Source of the DNA: Methylobacterium sp. CB376
GTDB lineage: Bacteria > Pseudomonadota > Alphaproteobacteria > Rhizobiales > Beijerinckiaceae
DNA length: 64,000 nucleotides
Direction of reading: 5' to 3'
Assembly: GCF_029714205.1 (NCBI RefSeq)
Contig: NZ_CP121648.1
Coordinates: forward strand, 4,849,001-4,913,000
Shown here: in pieces, positions 44,215-53,055 of the stretch
Layout of the letters: each line of letters begins with the position of its first letter
Numbering within the stretch: the first letter of the stretch is position 1
The notes under the pieces: model-generated
Databases searched by the model: none
Told to the model about the DNA's origin: nothing
What the model saw: only the letters and a program-made list of their open reading frames with translations
Position numbers and translations under genes: made by a program

Positions 44215-44883
44215 TCACTGCAGCGTCGGCTCGCTCCCCGATCCCCGCACGAGTTCCATCTCAGTGACGGCGATCAGCACCTCGGCGCGGGTCTTCAGGT
44301 CCGGCGCCTCGAGCATCGCCTGCTTCTCGCGCGGGCCGAACGGGCTCATCATGCAGAGCGCGTTGACCAGCGCCTCGTTGGGCGCCTCCTCGATCCCGGC
44401 CCAGTCGACCTTGAGGTCGTTGGCCTCCACGAAATCCTTGAGCGCCCGCAGCACGCCCGCCCGGTCGACCCGCTCCTCGCCCGCCCGCGCGTGGAAATCC
44501 GCCGTGAAGGGATCGAAGCTCACCCGGCAGAGCCGGTAGGGCGTGGTCGTCGCCATCTCCTCCTCGACCCGGAACCGGGCGATGCCGGTGAGCGAGATCA
44601 GGTAGCGGCCGTCGCCGGTCTCGGCGAACTGGGTGATCCGCCCGGCGCAGCCGACCCGGTAGAGCTTCGGGGCGAGGGGCTGCTCGCTCGCGTCGACGTC
44701 GGGCTGGATCATCCCGATCACCCGGTCGGAGCGCAGCGCGTCGTCCACCATGGCGAGGTAGCGCGGCTCGAAGATGTTGAGCGGCATCTGGCCGCGGGGC
44801 AGCAGCAGCGCCCCCGGAAGCGGAAAGACCGGGATCACGGTCGGGCAATCGCCGGGACCCTTGTACGCCACGTTCATGCTCAT
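44215..44883 (-). CDS. LON peptidase substrate-binding-domain protein
   Basis: The 222-residue protein is a single Lon N-terminal (LON_substr_bdg) domain: VIPVFPLPGALLLPRGQMPLNIFEPRYLAMVDDALRSDRVIGMIQPD, then GCAGRITQFAETGDGRYLISLTGIARFRV. No AAA+ or protease part follows, so it acts as a stand-alone domain of unknown target. The ATG at 44883 (MSMNVAYK) is preferred. It lies 66 bases downstream of the thioredoxin-TPR gene on the same strand, a pairing conserved in Rhizobiales, suggesting a shared protein-quality role. Confidence 0.92.
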   Translation of the reverse strand: MSMNVAYKGPGDCPTVIPVFPLPGALLLPRGQMPLNIFEPRYLAMVDDALRSDRVIGMIQPDVDASEQPLAPKLYRVGCAGRITQFAETGDGRYLISLTGIARFRVEEEMATTTPYRLCRVSFDPFTADFHARAGEERVDRAGVLRALKDFVEANDLKVDWAGIEEAPNEALVNALCMMSPFGPREKQAMLEAPDLKTRAEVLIAVTEMELVRGSGSEPTLQ

Positions 44884-44949
44884 CGCGCCGCCCCCGCCCC
44901 TGTCCGCGGCCGGCCCCCGGGGCGCGTGTCGCCCCGGCCGGCCTGTCAC

Positions 44950-45858
44950 TTACGAGAACATCAGCGACGACAGCTTGCGCCGGCCCCGGATGGTCATCGG
45001 GTCCATCGGGCCCCAGGCCTCGAAGAACTGCAGCAGCTGCTTGCGCGCGGCGTCCTCGTTCCAGCCCCGGTCGCGCCGCACGATCTCGATCAGGTGGTTG
45101 ACCGCATCCTCCTGGCGGCCCCGAGCGTTGAGCCCGAGCGCCAGATCGAAACGCGCCTGGTGGTCGGACGGCTCCGACTCCACCTGCCGCTGCAGCGCGC
45201 CGAGATCGCCCAGGGAGGCGGCCTGCTCGGCGAGGTCGATGGCGGCGCGCACGCTGGCCACCGCGGCGCTCTTGGCCGCCTCCGGCGGGGCCGCGTCGAG
45301 GAACTGGCGCGCGCCCTCGACGTCGCCGCGGTCGAGGACGAGCTTGGCCAGGGCGGCGATCGCGCCCGCGTGGCCGGGCTCCTGCGCCAGGACGGCGCTG
45401 TAGATCTCGGCGGCCGCGTCGGAATCGCCCTCCTGGGCCACGGCCTCCGCCTCGGCCATCAGGGCCTCGACGTCGGTCGGCCCGAGCGGGCCGACGAGGC
45501 GCTCGATGAAGGCCTTCACCTGGCCCTCGGGCAGGGCGCCCATGAAGCCGTCGACCGGCTGGCCGCGCTGGAAGGCGATCACGGCCGGGATCGACTGGAT
45601 GCCGAGCTGGCCGGCGATCTGCGGGTGCTCGTCGATGTTCATCTTGACGAGCTTCACCTTGCCGCCGGCATTCTTGACCGCCTTCTCGAGGATCGGCGTC
45701 AGCTGCTTGCAGGGGCCGCACCAGGGCGCCCAGAAGTCGACCAGCACGGGCTGCCGCAGGGACTCCTGCATGACGTCCTGGCGGAAGGCGTTGGTGGTGG
45801 TGTCCTTGATCAGGGCGTCCGCGGGCGCTTGGCCGGCCGCGGGGGTGTCGGTGAGCAT
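44950..45858 (-). CDS. Thioredoxin-TPR co-chaperone (YbbN/CnoX-like)
   Basis: The 302-residue protein has an N-terminal thioredoxin domain with the intact active site WCGPC (residues 46-50), followed by a C-terminal TPR region: DVEALMAEAEAVAQEGDSDAAAEIYSAVL, then the conserved DHQARFDLALGLNARGRQEDAVNHLIEIVRRDRGWNEDAARKQLLQFFEAWG. This is the YbbN/CnoX design, proteins that guard clients against oxidation and pass them to GroEL or DnaK. The E. coli protein has SXXC; this one keeps the redox pair, so it should be an active thioredoxin. The ATG at 45858 (MLTDTPAAG) starts the domain; the longer open frame upstream runs antisense to the ABC gene. Confidence 0.94.
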   Translation of the reverse strand: MLTDTPAAGQAPADALIKDTTTNAFRQDVMQESLRQPVLVDFWAPWCGPCKQLTPILEKAVKNAGGKVKLVKMNIDEHPQIAGQLGIQSIPAVIAFQRGQPVDGFMGALPEGQVKAFIERLVGPLGPTDVEALMAEAEAVAQEGDSDAAAEIYSAVLAQEPGHAGAIAALAKLVLDRGDVEGARQFLDAAPPEAAKSAAVASVRAAIDLAEQAASLGDLGALQRQVESEPSDHQARFDLALGLNARGRQEDAVNHLIEIVRRDRGWNEDAARKQLLQFFEAWGPMDPMTIRGRRKLSSLMFS

Positions 45859-45980
45859 GAAGACCTCGGGGAAACGACGGGCGTTTCGACGGTTCCGGAT
45901 AGTCCGGTGGAGTGTGACCGCCAAGACATGGGGTCGCACCGCCAGCCTGACTAGTGCGCCGGCACCACCGCCGCCAAGCA

Positions 45981-46032
45981 AAATCCTGCGGCGAAATCCT
46001 GCGGCGAAATCCTGCGGCGACTCCCTGCGGGG
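45981..46032. repeat. 13-bp tandem repeat upstream of the ABC transporter
   Basis: AAATCCTGCGGCG is repeated three times exactly (45981-46019), with a diverged fourth unit to 46032. It lies in the gap between the thioredoxin-TPR gene and the divergent ABC exporter, where both promoters are expected. Confidence 0.8.
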
Positions 46033-46098
46033 GCCGGCCCGGGGCGCCTCGCCGCGAGGCTTGCCTGTCCGGTCCCGCCCGCGTAGGCGCGGGGCACC

Positions 46099-47856
46099 AT
46101 GCGCGCGCTGATCGACCTTCTCCGCGTGATGCGGCCGCCGGAGCGGCGGCGCATCACCCTGCTCGCCCTCGGCCTCGCCGCGTCGGGCCTGCTGGAGATC
46201 GCCGGGGTCGCCTCGGTCGTGCCCTTCCTCACCCTGGTCGGCGATCCCGGCGCGGCCTCCCGCCAGCCCGTGGTGGCGGCCCTGCGCGCGACGCTCGGTC
46301 TCACCGACGACCGCGCCTTCCTGATGGCGACCGGGCTCTCGGCGCTCGGCGCGATCCTCACCGTCAGCGTCGTGAATGCGGGCCTCACCTACGCGCAGCT
46401 CCTGTTCGCGCACCTCACCGGCTACGGCCTCGCCCGGCGCCTGCTCGCCCGCTACGTCACCCGCGACCGGCTCTTCTTCGCCCGCACCAACAGCGCCGAA
46501 CTCGCCAAGAACGTGCTCAGCGAGACCGACCGGCTCGTGATCGGGGTGCTGACGCCGGGCTTCGTCATCGCCTCGCGGGCGGTCTCGGCCGGGGCGGTCG
46601 CGCTCTTCCTCCTCCTCTACGCGCCAGCGCTGGCGCTGATCCTGGGGGCCGGGTTCGGCAGCCTCTACGTCGGGCTCTACCTGCTCGTGCGCGCGCGCCT
46701 CGCCCGGATCGGCGCCCGGGCCACGGCCGACAACGAGACGCGCTTCCGCGTCGTGCAGGAGACCTTCGGGGCCCTGACGGAACTCTCGCTCTACGGCCGG
46801 GTCGGGTCGTTCACGGCCCGCTTCGACGCGCCCGCCCGGGCCTATGCGCGCGCCAGCGCGGCGAGCCTCGTGACCGGGCAGCTGCCGCGCTACGTCATCG
46901 AGGCGCTCGCCTTCGGCGGGGTCATCGTGGTGGTGCTCTACGCCCTGGCGCGCGGGCTCGACACGGCCGCGCTCCTCCCGCTCCTCGGCCTGTTCGCCTT
47001 CGCGGGCTACCGGATGCTCCCGGCCTTCCAGAACATCTTCAACTCCCTGGCGCAGCTGCGCTTCTACCTGCCGGCACTGGGCCGGATCGTGGACGAGCTC
47101 GCCCGCGAGCACCCGCTGCCGCCCCGGCCCGCCGAGCGCCTGCCCTTCCGCGAGGCGATCCGCTTCGAGGGCGTCTCCTTCGCGTACGAGCCCGGGCGGC
47201 CGGTGCTGCGCGGCCTCGACCTCGCCATCGCGGCCCACACCACCGTCGGGCTCGTCGGGCGCACCGGCTCGGGCAAGTCGACCCTGGTCGGGCTGCTCCT
47301 CGGCCTCGTCGTCCCGGGCGAGGGCGCGATCCGGATCGACGGCGTTCCCCTCGACGCGGCGCGCCTGCCCGCGTGGCAGAACCGGATCGGCTACGTGCCG
47401 CAGGACGTGTTCCTGATCGACGGCACCGTCGCCGAGAACATCGCCCTCGGCGTCGCCGCGCCCGATCCCGCCGCGATCGCGCGGGCCGCGCGCCTCGCGG
47501 GGCTCGACCCGGTCGTCGCCGCCCTGCCGGCGGGCTTCGAGACCGCCGTCGGCGAGCGCGGCGCGCGCCTGTCGGGGGGGCAGCGCCAGCGCATCGGCAT
47601 CGCCCGCGCGCTCTACCACGACCCGGACGTGATCGTGTTCGACGAGGCGACCTCCGCCCTCGACGGCGAGACCGAGGCCGCCGTGATGGCCGCCATCGCG
47701 GCTCTGGCGGGCACCCGCACCATCGTGATGGTCGCCCACCGCCTCACCAGCCTCGCCCGCGCGAACGTGGTCCACGTGCTCGAGGACGGCCGCGTCGCCG
47801 AGTCCGGCCCGCCCGAGACGGTGCTGCCGCGGCTCGGGCGCCTCAAACCGGCGTGA
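46099..47856 (+). CDS. ABC exporter, fused permease and ATPase
   Basis: The 585-residue half-transporter has six membrane helices (residues 20-310) and an ATPase domain. Walker A is GRTGSGKS (387-394), the signature is LSGGQRQR, Walker B is VIVFDEATSALD, and the H-loop VAHRL is intact. The N-terminus SGLLEIAGVASVVPFLTLVGDP resembles PglK/WlaB-type lipid-linked oligosaccharide flippases more than MsbA. It would work as a homodimer, exporting a lipid or lipid-linked saccharide; the substrate is not proven. It is a single gene divergent from the thioredoxin-TPR gene. Confidence 0.93.
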   Translation: MRALIDLLRVMRPPERRRITLLALGLAASGLLEIAGVASVVPFLTLVGDPGAASRQPVVAALRATLGLTDDRAFLMATGLSALGAILTVSVVNAGLTYAQLLFAHLTGYGLARRLLARYVTRDRLFFARTNSAELAKNVLSETDRLVIGVLTPGFVIASRAVSAGAVALFLLLYAPALALILGAGFGSLYVGLYLLVRARLARIGARATADNETRFRVVQETFGALTELSLYGRVGSFTARFDAPARAYARASAASLVTGQLPRYVIEALAFGGVIVVVLYALARGLDTAALLPLLGLFAFAGYRMLPAFQNIFNSLAQLRFYLPALGRIVDELAREHPLPPRPAERLPFREAIRFEGVSFAYEPGRPVLRGLDLAIAAHTTVGLVGRTGSGKSTLVGLLLGLVVPGEGAIRIDGVPLDAARLPAWQNRIGYVPQDVFLIDGTVAENIALGVAAPDPAAIARAARLAGLDPVVAALPAGFETAVGERGARLSGGQRQRIGIARALYHDPDVIVFDEATSALDGETEAAVMAAIAALAGTRTIVMVAHRLTSLARANVVHVLEDGRVAESGPPETVLPRLGRLKPA

Positions 47857-47874
47857 TCGCCTCGCGGGCGCCAA

Positions 47875-47912
47875 TTTCACAGTTGAAAAATGTATAACCT
47901 CTTATATCTCGA
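47875..47912 (+). promoter_or_regulatory. Probable cysK promoter region
   Basis: An A/T-rich island (TTGAAA at 47883-47888, then TATAAC and TATATC nearby) sits about 85-120 bases before cysK in an otherwise GC-rich gap. The exact -10 element is ambiguous because several TATA-like hexamers overlap. Confidence 0.45.
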
Positions 47913-47996
47913 CGTCAGCTCGGATTTAGGCTAGGCGTGAGGCGGAGCCGGCTCAGGGAGCCGCTGCGTCATCTTCGCCGCCCAGGAGATATCCAC

Positions 47997-48980
<984 letters not shown>

Positions 48981-49025
48981 CCGCGGAGCGGTCCGGCCTC
49001 CCGCGCCCGCGGGCGGCCGGCCGCC

Positions 49026-49229
49026 TCATCCGACATCCGGTTGATCGCTTCGCGATGTGGATGTCGGCTTCGCTCAGGCGCCGCGCGGGCTTGGCATACG
49101 ACATCCGGTTGATCGCTTCGCCATCTCGCATTTCGGCGATGCGGATGTCGGCTTCGCTCAGGCGCCGCGCTCAGGCGCCGCGCGGGCTCGTGAGCCGGGA
49201 CCCGCTTCGATCGAGCGGATCCCGGATCA
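49026..49229. repeat. Stop-codon-associated REP-like repeat, copy C (internally duplicated)
   Basis: The longest copy starts TCATCCGACATCCG and ends TGAGCCGGGACCCG, loop CTTCGATCGAG, CGGATCCCGGATCA (two mismatches in the palindrome). Its interior is tandemly duplicated: CATCCGGTTGATCGCTTCGC occurs twice, GATGTCGGCTTCGCTCAGG twice and TCAGGCGCCGCGC three times. The terminal TCA gives the TGA stop of the 97-residue minus-strand gene. Confidence 0.85.
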
Positions 49230-49520
49230 GGCGACCAATTCGGGCTTGCCGGCCGTGCAATCCGGCACCGAGCGCCGGAACAGGGCCGCGCAGCGCGATT
49301 CCCGGTGCACGCTCAGGATCGAGGCCCGGTCGATATCCGGGTTCTCGGCCAGGATCCGGCGCACATCCTCGACGAGCTGCCCGTAGCGCGCCGGATCGTA
49401 GCCGCTCTCCAGCGGGCTCACGGCGATGTAGGCCTCGACGACCAGAACCTTCTCGGCCGTCTCCCGCGTGACCTCCGCGGCGATCCAGGCGGATTTCACG
49501 AGGCGGTTCGGCATGACCAT
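49227..49520 (-). CDS. Small conserved-looking protein, unknown
   Basis: The 97-residue soluble protein starts MVMPNRLVKSAWIAAEVTRETAEKVLVVEAYIAVSP, then a helical middle (YDPARYGQLVEDVRRILAENPDIDRASILSVH) and two Cys. It has normal codon use for this genome. ATG at 49520 or 49514 can be the start; GGAGG is just upstream. The TGA stop is contributed by repeat copy C, so the original C-terminus may have been changed by the insertion. No family recognised. Confidence 0.65.
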   Translation of the reverse strand: MVMPNRLVKSAWIAAEVTRETAEKVLVVEAYIAVSPLESGYDPARYGQLVEDVRRILAENPDIDRASILSVHRESRCAALFRRSVPDCTAGKPELVA

Positions 49521-49745
49521 GGCATACCTCCAGGATCGGGAGCCGCTCTCCCGGCGGCTTGTCTCCGCCCGAGACTGCGACAGGACGCGGCGGGATGAAA
49601 GAGGGTGGGCCGGGTTTCGCCCCGTTTCGCTCCGTCACCGGGCCCGGCGGAAGGCCGAATCCTCGTGAATGCGGATCGCGCCAGGCAACTTCGCGCCGCG
49701 CCGCCTGTTGAACCCGGATCGCGACACCAGCCGCAGGAGCCGAGC

Positions 49746-49952
49746 ATGGGGCCGGGCATGACGAGGACCGACGGAACGGACCGGGACTTCGACCGCGAGT
49801 CGGATCGCGCCGGCGCGGCGGGCCGGGACCGCCAGCCGCCGCGCGGGCGCCCGGAGGGGGCCGGACGCCCGGCCGACGCTCCGCCGCCCGCGGCGAAGGA
49901 GGCGATCGCGCGGGCCACCGCCGCCCTCGGCGACGAGGAGGACGGCCGATGA
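49746..49952 (+). CDS. Small acidic/Arg-rich protein, first of a coupled pair
   Basis: The 68-residue product (MGPGMTRTDGTDRDFDRESDRAGAAGRDRQPPRG and so on) is highly charged, Gly/Pro/Arg/Asp-rich and probably disordered. It ends with a helix AKEAIARATAALGDEEDGR. CAGGAG precedes the ATG. Its stop overlaps the start of the next small gene as ATGA. No family recognised; it may be a stress or disordered protein specific to Methylobacterium. Confidence 0.55.
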   Translation: MGPGMTRTDGTDRDFDRESDRAGAAGRDRQPPRGRPEGAGRPADAPPPAAKEAIARATAALGDEEDGR

Positions 49953-50122
49953 GCGACGAGACCCGGGAGCAGGCCCGTCCGGCGCGCACCGACCGGCCGG
50001 TGACGGCCGAGGATCTGAAGGGCGTGGCGGCGGTGCCGCAGGACGGCAAGGGAGCGGAGAACCGCTCGGGTGCAGACGCGTCCGACCGGCAGGGCGACGA
50101 GACCGATCCCGGCACCGGCTGA
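49949..50122 (+). CDS. Small charged protein, second of a coupled pair
   Basis: A 57-residue frame begins at the ATGA overlap with the upstream gene: MSDETREQARPARTDRPVTA, then EDLKGVAAVPQDGKG and a Gly/Asp/Arg-rich tail. It is charged and probably disordered, like its partner. The four-base overlap supports translation by coupling. Not recognised. Confidence 0.5.
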   Translation: MSDETREQARPARTDRPVTAEDLKGVAAVPQDGKGAENRSGADASDRQGDETDPGTG

Positions 50123-50203
50123 CGTCTCGACGGCGGCGCGCCCGCACCCCATCTTGGCCCGGTTCCGCGGGGCGTCTCGGCCTCGCCCGACCAGGAGAGC
50201 GCG

Positions 50204-50809
50204 ATGGCGACGCGGGGGTTCACGGGCCGGCGCCCGTCACGGCCTGTCGAGGAGCGGCTGCCGCCCGGGCAGTACCTGACCGAGGATTTCCCGGTCCTGC
50301 AGCTCGGCCCGACCCCCCGCATCGCGCTGCGGGACTGGCGCTTCACCCTCTGGCAGGGCCCCAGGCCGCTGAAGAGCTGGACCTGGGAGGAGTTCCAGAC
50401 CCTGCCGCGCAGCGGATGGCGCGGGGACATCCATTGCGTGACGAAGTGGTCGAAGTTCGACACGGGCTGGGAGGGAGTTCGCGTCGACGACCTGCTGACG
50501 GCGGCCGGGATCGCGGCCCCGACCGCCTTCGTGCTCGCCGAGGGCTACGACGACTACACCACCAACGTCCCCTTCGCCGATCTCGCGGGCGACCGGGCGA
50601 TGGTGGCGACCCACTACGACGGCGCGCCGATCGCGCCCGACCACGGCGGCCCGGCCCGGCTCCTGGTGCCGCACCTGTACTTCTGGAAGAGCGCCAAGTG
50701 GGTGAAGGGCCTGCGCTTCACCCCGAAGGACGAGGCCGGGTTCTGGGAGCTGCGCGGCTACCACATGTACGGCGACCCCTGGCGCGAGCAGCGCTTCTCG
50801 GACGATTGA
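50204..50809 (+). CDS. Sulfite oxidase-like molybdenum oxidoreductase
   Basis: The 201-residue protein is a short Moco-domain enzyme of the sulfite oxidase family. The likely molybdenum-binding cysteine is Cys78 in DIHCVTKWSKFD, with PHLYFWKSAKWVKGLRF and YHMYGDPWREQRFSDD as C-terminal landmarks. No signal or Tat peptide is seen, so it is cytoplasmic, unlike MsrP/YedY. It is one base from a flavin reductase gene, a pair found in many bacteria in which the flavoprotein is thought to supply or take electrons. The substrate is unknown. Arg-rich start MATRGFTGRRPSRP is normal for the group. Confidence 0.93.
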   Translation: MATRGFTGRRPSRPVEERLPPGQYLTEDFPVLQLGPTPRIALRDWRFTLWQGPRPLKSWTWEEFQTLPRSGWRGDIHCVTKWSKFDTGWEGVRVDDLLTAAGIAAPTAFVLAEGYDDYTTNVPFADLAGDRAMVATHYDGAPIAPDHGGPARLLVPHLYFWKSAKWVKGLRFTPKDEAGFWELRGYHMYGDPWREQRFSDD

Positions 50810-50810
50810 G

Positions 50811-51511
50811 GTGGTCCTCGCCTGGCAGGAGGCGGTGATCACCGGCATCGCCGCCGAGACGCCGCGGGTGAAGCGCTTCACGCTGCGGCCCGACCGACCC
50901 TTCGCCTTCCGGGCCGGCCAGCACGTGGACGTGCGCCTGACCGCCCCCGACGGCTACCAGGCGCAGCGCAGCTACTCGATCGCCTCCGCGCCGGGCTCCG
51001 ACGCCTTCGACCTGATGATCGAGCGCCTCGACGCCGGCGAGGTCTCGACCTTCTTCGCGGACGTGGCGGAGGCCGGCGACCGGATCGAGCTGCGCGGGCC
51101 GATCGGCGCCTTCGCCTGGGGGGCGGGGAGGGCGGACCCCTCCTGCTGGTCGGGGGCGGCTCGGGCGTGGTGCCGCTCCTGTCGATGCTGCGCCACCGCG
51201 CCGCGGCCGCGCCGGGCGTGCCCGCGCTCCTCGTCTACTCGGCGCGCACGCCCGACGAGGTCATCGCCCGCGAGGAATTGCTGCGGCGGGACGCGGACGA
51301 GCCGCATTTTCAGCTGATGCTGACCCTCACCCGCGTGCCCGGAGGGCGGCGCCTGGACGCGGCGCGCGTGGCGGAGGCGCTGGCCCGCCTCGGCCCGCCC
51401 GCGCACGCCTTCGTGTGCGGCGGCAACCCGTTCGTGAGCGCCGCGAGCGACCTCCTGATCGATGCGGGCGTCGCGCGCGGCCTCATCCGCACGGAGCGGT
51501 TCGGGGGCTGA
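50811..51511 (+). pseudogene. Ferredoxin-NADP reductase-like flavoprotein, frameshifted
   Basis: The two halves of one flavoprotein are in different frames. Residues from 50811 give the FAD domain (GQHVDVRLTAPDGYQAQRSYSIASAPG, with RSYS binding FAD). After the run of G at 51118-51123 the correct continuation GEGGPLLLVGGGSGVVPLLSMLRHRA is in another frame. It then reaches FVCGGNPFVSAASDLLIDAG, the NAD(P)-binding C-terminus, ending at 51511. One missing G in the GGGGGG or GGGG run would restore a protein of about 233 residues. It partners the sulfite oxidase-like gene. A sequencing error is as likely as real decay; a programmed shift is less likely. Confidence 0.85.
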
Positions 51512-51604
51512 GGCGATGGTCCCGCCGCGGCGGCTCGGCCGCGCTTGACCGGCGGCGGCATCCGCGCCACGGCGGGCGCCTCGCAAGCCCCGGAGACCGC
51601 CCCG

Positions 51605-52999
51605 ATGAGCCCGGAGACGAATCACGACCTCGTCGCGCGCCTCGCCGCCCGCCTCGGCCCGGCCGGGCTCCTCACGGCGGAGAGCGACGTCGCGCCCTAC
51701 GCCGTCGATTGGCGCCGGCTCTTTCCCGGGCGCCCGGCCTGCGTCGCCCGCCCGGCCTCGACCGGGGAGGTCGCCGAGGTCGTGCGGCTGTGCCGCGAGG
51801 CCGGCGCGGCGATCGTGCCCCAGGGCGGCAATACCGGGCTCGCGGGCGGTGCCGCGCCGGATCGGTCCGGCACGCAGGTCGTGCTCTCCCTCGGCCGCAT
51901 GGCGGCGATCCGGGCGGTCGATCCGGTCGGGCTGACCCTCACGGCCGAGGCCGGCTGCGTGCTCAGGACCGCGCAGGACGCCGCCGCCGCCGTGAACCGC
52001 GTCCTGCCGATCAGCTTCGCGGCCGAGGGCTCGGCCATGGTCGGGGGCGTCGTCGCCACCAATGCGGGCGGGCTCAACGTCGTGCGCCACGGCATGACCC
52101 GCGCCAACGTGCTGGGGCTCGAAGTCGTGCTCGCCGACGGCAGCGTCGTCGCGGGCCTGCGCGCCCTGCGCAAGGACAATGCCGGCTACGACTGGAAGCA
52201 GCTCTTCGTCGGCTCGGAGGGCACGCTCGGCGTGATCACCGCCGCGGTGCTGCGGCTCGCCGCGCGCCCGCGCCACGTGGCGACGGCGCTCCTCGCCGTG
52301 CCGGATCCCGAGGCGGCGCTTCGCCTCTTCACCCTCGCCCAGGACGAACTCGGCGAGGCCATCCAGGCCTTCGAGCTGATCTCCGGCCTCTCCCTCGCCC
52401 TGGTCGCCCGTCACGGCGGCCCGCGCAACCCGCTCGGCCCGAGCCCCTGGTACGTCCTCGTCGAGGCCGCCTCCTCGCTTCCCGCCCTGCGCGAGGCGGC
52501 CGAGGCCGTGCTCGGCGCGGCGCTGGAGCAGGGTGACGCGCAGGACGGCGTGCTGGCCGAGTCGGGCCAGCAGGCGGCCGGGCTGTGGGCCCTGCGCGAG
52601 GGCATCACCGAGGCCGAGGCGAAGGAGGGGCGGGGCGTCAAGCACGACGTCTCGGTGCCGATCGCCGCCATCCCGGCCTTCCTGGCCGCGGCGGACCGGG
52701 CCCTCGCGGACAAGCTGCCCGGCGCGCGGCCTAACGCCTTCGGCCACATGGGCGACGGCAACATCCATTACAACGTGCTGGCGACGGCCGACCAAGCGGG
52801 CGAGGCGGTCAACGCCGTCGTCCACGACGTGGTCGAGGCCTTCGGCGGCAGCATCTCGGCCGAGCACGGCATCGGCCAGTACCGGGCGGCGGAACTGGTC
52901 CGGCGCCGCACCCCGGAGGAGATCGCCCTCGCGCGCCGGATCAAGGCCGCCCTGGACCCGGAGGGCCTGCTCAACCCGGGCAAGGTGCTGCCCCTCTGA
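51605..52999 (+). CDS. FAD-linked dehydrogenase (D-2-hydroxyglutarate/D-lactate type)
   Basis: The 464-residue enzyme has a VAO-type FAD domain (PQGGNTGLAGGAAP, then SEGTLGVITAAVL) and the FAD-oxidase C-domain, with HDVSVP and FGHMGDGNIHYNVL (metal/substrate ligands) and AEHGIGQ. This is the D-2-hydroxyglutarate/D-lactate dehydrogenase (GlcD/DLD-like) family, oxidising a D-2-hydroxyacid and passing electrons to an acceptor. The exact substrate is not decided by sequence. The ATG at 51605 (MSPETNHDLV) is the family start. It may share a transcript with the flavin reductase upstream, as the gap is about 90 bases. Confidence 0.92.
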   Translation: MSPETNHDLVARLAARLGPAGLLTAESDVAPYAVDWRRLFPGRPACVARPASTGEVAEVVRLCREAGAAIVPQGGNTGLAGGAAPDRSGTQVVLSLGRMAAIRAVDPVGLTLTAEAGCVLRTAQDAAAAVNRVLPISFAAEGSAMVGGVVATNAGGLNVVRHGMTRANVLGLEVVLADGSVVAGLRALRKDNAGYDWKQLFVGSEGTLGVITAAVLRLAARPRHVATALLAVPDPEAALRLFTLAQDELGEAIQAFELISGLSLALVARHGGPRNPLGPSPWYVLVEAASSLPALREAAEAVLGAALEQGDAQDGVLAESGQQAAGLWALREGITEAEAKEGRGVKHDVSVPIAAIPAFLAAADRALADKLPGARPNAFGHMGDGNIHYNVLATADQAGEAVNAVVHDVVEAFGGSISAEHGIGQYRAAELVRRRTPEEIALARRIKAALDPEGLLNPGKVLPL

Positions 53000-53055
53000 A
53001 GGGCGGCGCGACTCGGGGGAGAGGGAGACCGCCCGACGCGACGCCCGGACCGGGG

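Noticed and set aside
45859..47880. Upstream extension of the thioredoxin-TPR gene
   Set aside because: The frame stays open antisense to the ABC exporter; the thioredoxin domain starts cleanly at the ATG at 45858.
49026..49229. CRISPR array
   Set aside because: The repeats are in direct contact or irregularly spaced, without unique spacers of equal length, and no cas gene is present.
51112..51130. Programmed -1 frameshift in the flavin reductase gene
   Set aside because: There is no classic slippery heptamer with a following structure that I can recognise, and G-run indels occur in the nearby LuxR-type gene as well, so an error or mutation is simpler.
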